Assembly: GCA_964580435.1 (NCBI GenBank)
Contig: CAZOKP010000090.1
Location: 1-10,419 of the forward strand
Direction: 5' to 3'
Source of the DNA: CAZKEW01 sp964580435
GTDB lineage: Bacteria > Acidobacteriota > Aminicenantia > Aminicenantales > UBA8522
Length of the DNA: 10,419 bases
Notes under the pieces: generated by a model
Seen by the model: the letters and a program-made list of their open reading frames with translations, nothing else
Database searches by the model: none
Told to the model about the DNA's origin: nothing
Position numbers and translations under genes: made by a program
Shown here: piece by piece, positions 1 to 5,357 of the stretch
Numbering within the stretch: the stretch's first letter is position 1
Layout of the letters: every line of letters begins with the position of its first letter

Positions 1-2
1 AC

Positions 3-281
3 ATCATCCCTCCCCTCATCCCCCAGGCGGGGACCAACGTCGTGCCACCCTCCCCCTTCTATCAGCATCGGTCTATCACGGAATTGGAAATGCTTCTATG
101 GACGGGTTTCGTCGGGGACGGTTCTTTCAAAGAGCGGTCTCCGCGTTGTGAGATCCAAGCGAGGGATGCGGTCCAAGAAAACTGTCCTGCGGCAGAGCCG
201 GTACGGCTTCTCGGCCGAGCGAATTGGCCGTGTTGGAAACAAATTCGCGGACTTCGAGCCCATCCGTCGAGCCGTGTTTGA
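3..281 (+). CDS. Possible C-terminal end of a UbiX-like flavoprotein (partial, uncertain)
   Basis: An open frame enters from the left edge and stops at TGA 279-281. Its first half reads like the C-terminus of the UbiX/flavin prenyltransferase family: G-T-N-V-V-P-P-S-P-F-Y (about 30-63) matches the family pattern G-x-x-I-x-P-P-x-P-x-F-Y, with one residue missing between P and F, followed by an S-I-T-E-L stretch like the family's S-I-E-D-L helix. UbiX proteins normally end soon after that helix. Here about 50 more residues follow, rich in R, P and C and unlike any domain I know, so the end may be frameshifted or the match may be chance. The stop lies inside the -35 box of the next promoter. Frame 1 is also open from position 1 to 318, so openness alone proves little. 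Confidence 0.25.
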   Translation: MIPPLIPQAGTNVVPPSPFYQHRSITELEMLLWTGFVGDGSFKERSPRCEIQARDAVQENCPAAEPVRLLGRANWPCWKQIRGLRAHPSSRV

Positions 282-305
282 CAAAGGGAAGCCAGATGGT
301 ATAAT
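278..305 (+). promoter_or_regulatory. Consensus sigma-70 promoter for the yceD-rpmF-fab-etf operon
   Basis: TTGACA at 278-283 and TATAAT at 300-305 are both perfect matches to consensus and are separated by 16 nt. Transcription should start near 311-313, giving a leader of under 20 nt before the yceD ATG at 330. No convincing second promoter is seen further down the operon, so this site probably drives all seven genes. No operator or riboswitch is visible between it and the start codon, and the leader is too short to hold one. Confidence 0.75.
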
Positions 306-329
306 AGGGGAACTTTAGCGAGAACGAAG

Positions 330-848
330 ATGATTATTGATATCGATAAGATCCCTAAGGAAGGGCTTAATGTCTCGAGGAATTTTGAGTTCCTCAACAT
401 CGACTTGGTGGAGGAGAATGCCGTTTTTCTCGCCCCTACGCACGCCGAGGTCGTTGTCCGCCGGGTCGGCGAGGAGATCTGGGTCAAGGGGAGGCTGACC
501 GCCAGGCTGAGCCATGTCTGCAGCCGCTGCCTCAGCCCCTTTGAATTTCCGGTGGACGCTTCCTTCGACCTCGTCTATCTTCCCGAAGAGCTCGACATGA
601 TGAAGGACGGGTTCGATGAAGAAGATGCCGAGAGTGGATTCTACCGGGACAACCAGATTGACCTTCACGAAGTGATCCTGGAACAGCTCAACCTGACTTT
701 TCCGCTCCAGCCGCTCTGTTCGGAGGATTGCGAAGGGATCTGCGCTGTTTGCGGTCAAATCAGACGCGGGGGCCAATGCGCCTGCTTGGTAAAAGAGGAG
801 GACCCGCGATTGCGAAAATTAAAAAATTTAGTGAGAGACAAGAGATAA
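330..848 (+). CDS. yceD: YceD/DUF177 family protein, Cys-rich form
   Basis: This 172-residue protein matches the YceD (DUF177) family, which is widely encoded directly before rpmF and has been linked to 23S rRNA accumulation; the exact biochemical role is not settled. Visible features are an N-terminal beta-rich half, a CSRC motif at residues 64-67 followed by L-S-P-F, an acidic middle (about 85-102), and a C-terminal cysteine cluster (C130, C134, C138, C141, C150, C152) that looks like a metal-binding site. E. coli YceD lacks such a dense cluster, but many non-enterobacterial members carry it. The tail D-P-R-L-R-K-L-K is typical of the family. The ATG follows the promoter directly with only a weak GAG-type ribosome site. 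The stop codon abuts the rpmF ATG with no spacer, so translation is probably coupled. Confidence 0.9.
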   Translation: MIIDIDKIPKEGLNVSRNFEFLNIDLVEENAVFLAPTHAEVVVRRVGEEIWVKGRLTARLSHVCSRCLSPFEFPVDASFDLVYLPEELDMMKDGFDEEDAESGFYRDNQIDLHEVILEQLNLTFPLQPLCSEDCEGICAVCGQIRRGGQCACLVKEEDPRLRKLKNLVRDKR

Positions 849-1034
849 ATGCCGAATCCAAAAAGAAGACATTCCCACTCACGAAAAGGAAAAAGAAGGG
901 CCCATGACGCCCTGGCTCTGCCGGCCTTTTCCGTCTGCTCGAACTGCGGAACACCTAAACTGCCGCATCGGGCCTGTCCCGAATGCGGATTCTACCGCGG
1001 ACGGCAGGTAATCGAAGAAGCAGAAACCGAATAA
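849..1034 (+). CDS. rpmF: 50S ribosomal protein L32 (zinc-ribbon form)
   Basis: A 61-residue basic protein with the L32 signature: N-terminal M-P-N-P-K-R-R-H-S, a run of Arg/Lys/His to about residue 20, then a zinc ribbon with cysteines C30, C33, C43 and C46. All four cysteines are present, so this is the zinc-binding (C+) type. It acts in the large ribosomal subunit near the peptidyl-transferase region. Length is normal. It starts on the base after the yceD stop. Downstream, where many bacteria have plsX-fabH-fabD, there is only an 86-nt gap before fabG. Confidence 0.97.
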   Translation: MPNPKRRHSHSRKGKRRAHDALALPAFSVCSNCGTPKLPHRACPECGFYRGRQVIEEAETE

Positions 1035-1044
1035 TGGGGAGCCG

Positions 1045-1137
1045 ATGAAATTCGCTGGGGTAGCGAGAGGGGGAGGTTCAAGCTTTAAAAGGACCGCGGT
1101 CAGGTCTGTTGAGGTTGACCATGGAGTCAAAGTCTAA
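1045..1137 (+). other. 30-codon leader-like frame in the rpmF-fabG gap
   Basis: A GGGGAG stretch at 1036-1041 precedes ATG 1045, which opens a 30-codon frame that ends at TAA 1135-1137, overlapping the fabG start out of frame. The first residues, M-K-F-A-G-V-A-R-G-G-G, recall the PlsX N-terminus (M-K-I-A-V-D-A-M-G-G-D), and plsX is the gene usually found at this spot. It could be a vestige of a deleted plsX, a small coupling peptide, or chance. The gap shows no promoter or terminator that I can support. Confidence 0.15.
1111..1114 (+). promoter_or_regulatory. Ribosome binding site that fixes the fabG start
   Basis: GAGG at 1111-1114 lies 6 nt before ATG 1121. This favours ATG 1121 over the in-frame TTG at 1109, which overlaps the GAGG itself and would add four residues with no ribosome site of its own at good spacing. 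Confidence 0.65.
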
Positions 1138-1879
1138 TCTGACATTTTCAGGTCAGAACGCCCTCATCACGGGCGCTTCTCAGGGTATCGGCGCGGCCCT
1201 CGCTCTGGGGCTGGCCGGAGACGGGCTGGCCGTCATCCTCGTCGATATCCAGGAAGCGAAACTCGAAGAGGTTGCCGAAAGAATCCGCCAGGCCGGCGGA
1301 AGAGCTCTCTCCTTCCAGGCCGATGTTTCCAGGTTCGACCAGGCCGCAGCTGTTGTTGAGGCGGTGGTCAAGGAGCACGAGGGCCTCGACTACCTGGTTA
1401 ATAATGCCGGCATCACCAGGGACAATCTGGTCATGCGGATGCGGGAGGAGGAATGGGATGCGGTCCTGGCCGTCAACCTGAAAGGCGTCTTCAATTTTTG
1501 CAGGGCCGCCATCCGGCCAATGGTCAACAAGCGTTTTGGACGGATCGTCAATATCTCTTCCGTGGTTGGCGCCATGGGGAATTTCGGGCAGGCCAATTAT
1601 GCCGCCTCCAAAGCGGGCGTAATCGGGCTGACCAAATCTTTAGCCAAGGAAGTGGCCGGACGGGGGATAACCGTGAACTGCGTCGCTCCCGGCTACATTT
1701 CGACGGCCATGACGGAAAGCCTTAAAGAAGAAGTTAAGAAAGCTTTCTTGGATATGATCCCCATGAAGAGGATGGGCACGCCGGCCGATGTGGCCCAGGC
1801 GGTCAGATTCCTTCTCTCCGATGAAGCATCGTATATCACAGGCCAAGTCATCCACGTCAACGGCGGGATGTATATGTAG
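1121..1879 (+). CDS. fabG: 3-oxoacyl-[acyl-carrier-protein] reductase FabG
   Basis: A 252-residue classical short-chain dehydrogenase/reductase that reduces 3-ketoacyl-ACP to 3-hydroxyacyl-ACP with NADPH in the cytosolic type II fatty acid cycle. From ATG 1121 the motifs fall in order: nucleotide-binding T-G-A-S-Q-G-I-G at 17-24, N-N-A-G at 94-97, and catalytic N119, S147, Y160 and K164 in S-V-V-G-A-M-G-N-F-G-Q-A-N-Y-A-A-S-K. The C-terminal I-T-G-Q-V-I-H-V-N-G-G-M-Y-M end is typical of FabG. D42 after the second strand is not in itself decisive about cofactor. Position directly before acpP and fabF makes FabG much more likely than another SDR. The ribosome site is GAGG, 6 nt upstream. The next gene follows after 24 nt. 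Confidence 0.96.
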   Translation: MESKSNLTFSGQNALITGASQGIGAALALGLAGDGLAVILVDIQEAKLEEVAERIRQAGGRALSFQADVSRFDQAAAVVEAVVKEHEGLDYLVNNAGITRDNLVMRMREEEWDAVLAVNLKGVFNFCRAAIRPMVNKRFGRIVNISSVVGAMGNFGQANYAASKAGVIGLTKSLAKEVAGRGITVNCVAPGYISTAMTESLKEEVKKAFLDMIPMKRMGTPADVAQAVRFLLSDEASYITGQVIHVNGGMYM

Positions 1880-1903
1880 GCCTGGAATAAACAGGAGGTA
1901 ACA

Positions 1904-2149
1904 ATGGAAAGAGAAGAACTCTTGAAAAAGGTCAGGGCCATCGTGGCCGATAAGCTGAGCATCAGTGAAGACCAGGTCACAGAGGGAGCTTCGTTCATCG
2001 AGGACCTGGGCGCGGATTCACTGGATACAGTGGAACTGGTGATGGCGCTGGAGGACGAATTCAGTCTCGACATCCCGGATGAAGAGGCCGAGAAGCTGAC
2101 GACTGTCGGCAAAGCGCTCGATTATATTCAGACCCGCCTCTCCAAGTAA
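1904..2149 (+). CDS. acpP: Acyl carrier protein
   Basis: An acidic 81-residue carrier protein that holds growing acyl chains on a 4'-phosphopantetheine arm. The attachment site is Ser39 in G-A-D-S-L-D-T-V-E-L (36-45), and the flanking helices, E-x-x-F-x-x-D-L before and M-A-L-E-D-E-F after, match AcpP. It has the best ribosome binding site of the operon, AGGAGGT at 1893-1899 ending 4 nt before the ATG. This fits the need for far more carrier protein than enzyme from one transcript. It lies between fabG and fabF as in most bacteria. Confidence 0.97.
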   Translation: MEREELLKKVRAIVADKLSISEDQVTEGASFIEDLGADSLDTVELVMALEDEFSLDIPDEEAEKLTTVGKALDYIQTRLSK

Positions 2150-2161
2150 GAGAGATTTTTC

Positions 2162-3445
2162 GTGGACGTCTTCCGCTCCGCTCCCAGGACATCTGCCGGC
2201 CGAAGGGTGGTGATCACCGGCATCGGCCTGGTCACTCCCCTGGGGATCGGGAGGGAAAGGAACTGGGAGGCTTTGTTACGGGGGAGGAGCGGGATCAGGC
2301 CCATCACGCGGTTTGACGCCTCAGGTTATACAACGCGGATCGCCGGAGAGGTCCCCGATTTCGACCCGCTCGTCTTCATCGATAAGCGGGAAGTCCGCAA
2401 GATGGACCCGTTCATCCAGTTTGCCGTGGCGGCGGCCCAGCTGGCGGTCGAAGACGCCGGGATCGATGTCGGCGCCTTGGAGGGAGAGAGGACGGGCGTC
2501 TATGTCGGCTCCGGCATCGGCGGGATCGGGGCGATCCAGGAAACGCATAAAGTCTTACTGGAAAAGGGACCCAACCGAGTTTCCCCTTTTTTCCTCATAT
2601 CCTGTATCATTAACGAGGCTTCTGGACAGATCTCGATTAAGTTCAGGAGCAGGGGCCCCAACTCTGCCACGGCTACAGCGTGCACGACAAGTACACACGC
2701 TATCGGCGACTCGTTCCGCCTGATCTCCCGAGGTGATGCGGACCGCATGTTGGCCGGAGGCGCTGAAGCCCCGGTCTCGCCGCTGGCTGTGGCCGGTTTT
2801 TGCGCCATGCGCGCCCTGTCGACGAGAAATGATGAGCCCCAAAGGGCTTCTAGGCCGTTCGATGCCGAGCGGGACGGGTTCGTCATGAGCGAGGGGGCGG
2901 GCGTTCTACTGCTTGAAGAGCTTGGAGCGGCCCTGGAGCGGGGGGCGAAGATCTATGCCGAGATTGTGGGTTACGGGATGAACGGCGATGCTTATCATGT
3001 CACGGCCCCAGCTGTCGATGGAGAGGGAGCTAGGGGCGTTATGAAAAGGGCCCTGGATGACGCGGGCATCGACCCGAAGGACGTCGGCTATATCAATGCT
3101 CATGGGACATCCACTCCGTACAACGACAAAGTCGAAACTTTAGCCATCAAAAAACTTTTTGGCGATCATGCCCGCCGCATCGGCGTTAACTCGACCAAGT
3201 CAATGACAGGGCATTTGCTGGGCGCGGCCGGAGGCTTGGAGGCGGCCATCTCCGCCCTCTGCCTGGACAATCAGGTCATGACGCCCACGATCAACTACGA
3301 GCATCCCGACCCCGAGTGCGACCTGGACTATGTCCCCAACGCGGCGCGGTCGGCAGAAATCGTTTATGCTCTTAGCAACTCCTTCGGTTTTGGGGGGACA
3401 AACGGCTCTCTGGTCTTAAAAAGGTATGAACAGAAAAAGGCTTAG
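2162..3445 (+). CDS. fabF: 3-oxoacyl-[acyl-carrier-protein] synthase II FabF
   Basis: A 427-residue condensing enzyme that elongates acyl-ACP with malonyl-ACP. The thiolase-fold active site is complete: nucleophile C174 in T-A-T-A-C-T-T-S, H314 in N-A-H-G-T-S-T-P and H351 in S-T-K-S-M-T-G-H-L-L-G-A-A-G. The glycine-rich N-S-F-G-F-G-G-T-N end (406-414) is typical. Size and the long A-L-S-T-R-N-D-E-P-Q-R-A-S-R-P block favour FabF over FabB. The chosen start is GTG 2162, 12 nt after acpP, with a weak AGAGAG site at 2149-2154. It gives about 13 residues before the usual R-R-V-V-I-T-G-I-G beginning; a later GTG at 2207 would remove them but has no usable ribosome site. No fabH is in the window, so chain initiation must be encoded elsewhere or done differently. 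Confidence 0.96.
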   Translation: MDVFRSAPRTSAGRRVVITGIGLVTPLGIGRERNWEALLRGRSGIRPITRFDASGYTTRIAGEVPDFDPLVFIDKREVRKMDPFIQFAVAAAQLAVEDAGIDVGALEGERTGVYVGSGIGGIGAIQETHKVLLEKGPNRVSPFFLISCIINEASGQISIKFRSRGPNSATATACTTSTHAIGDSFRLISRGDADRMLAGGAEAPVSPLAVAGFCAMRALSTRNDEPQRASRPFDAERDGFVMSEGAGVLLLEELGAALERGAKIYAEIVGYGMNGDAYHVTAPAVDGEGARGVMKRALDDAGIDPKDVGYINAHGTSTPYNDKVETLAIKKLFGDHARRIGVNSTKSMTGHLLGAAGGLEAAISALCLDNQVMTPTINYEHPDPECDLDYVPNAARSAEIVYALSNSFGFGGTNGSLVLKRYEQKKA

Positions 3446-3465
3446 CTTTCCTGCCCGGCCTTTTT
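3434..3465 (+). terminator. Weak hairpin with T-tract between fabF and etfB
   Basis: AAAAAGGC (3434-3441) pairs perfectly with GCCTTTTT (3458-3465) around a 16-nt loop and spans the fabF stop codon. Only three pairs are G-C and the loop is long, so it would be at most a leaky terminator or attenuator. It could lower etfBA transcript relative to the fab genes, or be an mRNA stability element. Confidence 0.3.
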
Positions 3466-3476
3466 AATACATTCAC

Positions 3477-3483
3477 AAGGAGG
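3477..3483 (+). promoter_or_regulatory. Strong ribosome binding site that fixes the etfB GTG start
   Basis: AAGGAGG at 3477-3483 ends 5 nt before GTG 3489. The protein read from that GTG begins M-N-I-L-V-F-V-K-R-V-P-D, the standard EtfB N-terminus, so the GTG start is well supported. Confidence 0.75.
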
Positions 3484-3488
3484 CACAG

Positions 3489-4271
3489 GTGAACATTCTT
3501 GTCTTTGTCAAAAGAGTTCCTGACACGGAATCGAAGATTAGGATCCATTCCGATACGAACGCCGTGGTCGAGGACGGATTGAACTTCGTCCTGAGCCCCT
3601 ATGATGAATATGCGATGGAGGAAGCCCTGCGGGTTAGAGAAGCCAAAGGCGGCAAGGTGACGGCCGTCACCGTTGGCCGGGACGCATCCCTCGTGATCTT
3701 GAGGAAATGCCTGGCCATGGGAGCGGATGAAGCCGTCCTGATCAAGGATCCCTTGCCGGAGACGTATGACGGGCTAAGGACGGCCCGGGTCATCGCCCGG
3801 TTTGTCGAGAAAAAAAATCCTGATTATGGGCTGTTGCTTTTCGGGAAACAGTCCGTCGGCGCCGACAACGCCCAAGTCCCGTCCATGGTCGCCGAATTCC
3901 TTGGTCTTCCCCAGGCCAACGTCGTCGTGAAGCTCGAGATCGAGGGGGACGCAGGCGTGGCTTACCGCGAGATTGAAGGCGCCCAAGAAAAGGTCGCCTT
4001 TCCACTGCCCGCCGTCATCAGCGCTCAGAAGGGGCTCAACGAACCCCGGTATGAGACGCTCAAAGGGATCATGATGGCCAAGAAAAAAGAAATCCCTATA
4101 ATACCTATAGAAGAACTCGAGTCTAATCCGGGAGACCTGGCCCCTCAAATCGAGATCACCGGGATGGAGATGCCCCCGGCCAGGCAGGCGGGTAGGGTCG
4201 TGACCGGACCTCCTGAAGAAACGGCCAAGCAGCTGGCTAGTTTTCTGCACAACGAAGCCAAGGTGATCTAG
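3489..4271 (+). CDS. etfB: Electron transfer flavoprotein beta subunit
   Basis: A 260-residue EtfB, which with EtfA forms a soluble FAD-containing electron carrier between flavin dehydrogenases and a quinone reductase or other acceptor. Evidence: the N-terminal V-F-V-K-R-V-P-D-T-E, the S-P-Y-D-E-Y-A-M-E-E-A-L block (36-47), the nucleotide-binding loop G-K-Q-S-V-G-A-D-N-A-Q-V-P (119-131) and the family signature around Y159-A179 with R-E-I-E-G...L-P-A-V-I-S-A. The loop is closer to the D-N/T-A-Q-V form than to the mitochondrial D-D-C-N-Q-T form; whether the bound nucleotide is AMP or a second FAD cannot be settled by eye. It starts 43 nt after fabF with its own strong ribosome site and is followed by etfA 11 nt later. 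No acyl-CoA dehydrogenase or ETF-quinone oxidoreductase is in the window. Confidence 0.96.
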   Translation: MNILVFVKRVPDTESKIRIHSDTNAVVEDGLNFVLSPYDEYAMEEALRVREAKGGKVTAVTVGRDASLVILRKCLAMGADEAVLIKDPLPETYDGLRTARVIARFVEKKNPDYGLLLFGKQSVGADNAQVPSMVAEFLGLPQANVVVKLEIEGDAGVAYREIEGAQEKVAFPLPAVISAQKGLNEPRYETLKGIMMAKKKEIPIIPIEELESNPGDLAPQIEITGMEMPPARQAGRVVTGPPEETAKQLASFLHNEAKVI

Positions 4272-4282
4272 GGAGGACGAAG

Positions 4283-5257
4283 ATGATACTGACCTACATC
4301 GAGCTCAGGGACGGGAAGATCAAGAAGGCCTCTTTGGAAGCTCTTTCTGAGGGGAAGAGGAAAGCGGCAGAGTTAAACAAGCGGCTGGCCGCTGTCGTCT
4401 TGGGAGTCCGGACAGAAGGCCTGGCGCCGGAAATTTTTGCTTACGGAGCTTCCCAGGTCTATTTTCTAGAAAATCCCGCCTTTAGCCAATACTCCACCCA
4501 GGATTATGCGTTCAGCCTTGCAGGCCTCGCGAAAAAGATCAATCCCGAGATTATCTTTTTCCCGGCGACTTCGCTGGGCAAAGACCTGGCGCCCAGGCTC
4601 GCGGCGAAGCTAGGGGTGAGCCTGGCTTCCGACTGCACCAAGGTCATCGTCAAGGAGGGGCGGGTTGAGTTCACGCGCCCGATCTTCGCCGGCAAAGCCT
4701 TGCTTTCGTTTACTCTCAAGTCCTCGCCCAAGATTGCCACGCTCCGGCCCAATGTCTTTCCGTTGGCGGAAGCGACGGCGGTCCAAGGAGAAGTTATCAA
4801 AGAATCTGTCGCTCTCCCTGAGGACCGGCCCAAAGCGCGGGTTGCCGAAGTCCTCCAGGAGCGGAGCGGCGAGATGGATGTGAGCGAGGCCGATATTATC
4901 ATATCCGGCGGCAGGGGGATGAAAACGCCCGAAAATTTTGAGCTTCTGAGGCAGCTTTCCGGGCTTATTCCCCGTTCGGCCGTGGGCGCTTCCCGCTCGG
5001 CCGTCGACTCCGGCTGGATCGGGCATCAGCACCAGGTCGGGCAGACGGGGAAGACCGTTTCCCCGAATCTGTATATGGCTTTCGGCATTTCGGGCGCCAT
5101 CCAGCATCTGGCCGGGATGTCTTCCTCCAAGGTCATCGTCGCCGTGAACAAGGATCCCGACGCTCCCATTTTCAAAGTCGCGGATTTTGGAGTGGTCGGC
5201 GACCTTTTCCAGGTCATCCCTCCCCTCAAGGCAGAGCTCAAAAAAGCCCTGGCGTAG
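4283..5257 (+). CDS. etfA: Electron transfer flavoprotein alpha subunit
   Basis: A 324-residue EtfA, the FAD-carrying partner of EtfB. The C-terminal FAD domain is intact: G-G-R-G at 209-212, A-S-R-S-A-V-D at 236-242, Q-V-G-Q-T-G-K at 251-257, G-I-S-G-A-I-Q-H at 268-275 and V-N-K-D-P-D-A-P-I-F at 288-297. Length is typical for a short-form EtfA with no extra ferredoxin domain. GGGAGG at 4271-4276, overlapping the etfB stop, serves the ATG. The gene ends with TAG 5255-5257, and the inverted repeat begins on the very next base. As the last gene of the fatty-acid operon it suggests co-regulated electron supply, but the donor and acceptor are not encoded here. Confidence 0.97.
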   Translation: MILTYIELRDGKIKKASLEALSEGKRKAAELNKRLAAVVLGVRTEGLAPEIFAYGASQVYFLENPAFSQYSTQDYAFSLAGLAKKINPEIIFFPATSLGKDLAPRLAAKLGVSLASDCTKVIVKEGRVEFTRPIFAGKALLSFTLKSSPKIATLRPNVFPLAEATAVQGEVIKESVALPEDRPKARVAEVLQERSGEMDVSEADIIISGGRGMKTPENFELLRQLSGLIPRSAVGASRSAVDSGWIGHQHQVGQTGKTVSPNLYMAFGISGAIQHLAGMSSSKVIVAVNKDPDAPIFKVADFGVVGDLFQVIPPLKAELKKALA

Positions 5258-5357
5258 AGGGTCAGGTCTTCAATCTTGAGTCAATCTCACAGATTAGAAT
5301 TGCAGGGAAGCAATTCACCTTTTAAAACCCTTAAGTGAAGAATGAAGACCTGACCCT
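5258..5357. repeat. Palindromic repeat element (REP/MITE-like) between convergent operons
   Basis: AGGGTCAGGTCTTCA (5258-5272) is repeated perfectly in inverse as TGAAGACCTGACCCT (5343-5357); extending inward, 18 of 19 bp match. Inside are two further hairpins: AATCT-CAC-AGATT (5283-5295) and GAATTGC-AGGGAA-GCAATTC (5297-5316), and an alternative TTCAC/GTGAA pairing (5314-5318 with 5335-5339). The whole can fold as a branched stem-loop in DNA or RNA on either strand. It carries no frame of note. The element fills exactly the space between the etfA stop and the opposing polyferredoxin stop. It resembles non-autonomous palindromic elements mobilised in trans by IS200-like/REP-associated Y1 transposases (inference), and it may terminate transcription from both sides. 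Confidence 0.75.

Noticed and set aside
19..33. GC hairpin TCCCC-CAGGC-GGGGA and C-rich tracts at the left edge
   Set aside because: Five-bp stem without a T-tract, so not a terminator; the C-tracts are separated by irregular loops and lie in a possibly coding stretch, so I do not claim a quadruplex.
248..272. TTCGAGC motif resembling a tRNA T-loop
   Set aside because: The flanking bases do not pair as a T-stem and no anticodon or acceptor arms can be drawn around it.
62..487. Minus-strand open frame (141 codons) across the left edge and yceD
   Set aside because: It runs through the consensus promoter and the yceD N-terminus, has Ser/Arg-rich composition and no family resemblance.
4096..4101. 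TATAAT inside etfB as an internal promoter
   Set aside because: No matching -35 box about 17 nt upstream, and it lies within a Lys/Ile-rich coding stretch that explains the AT content.
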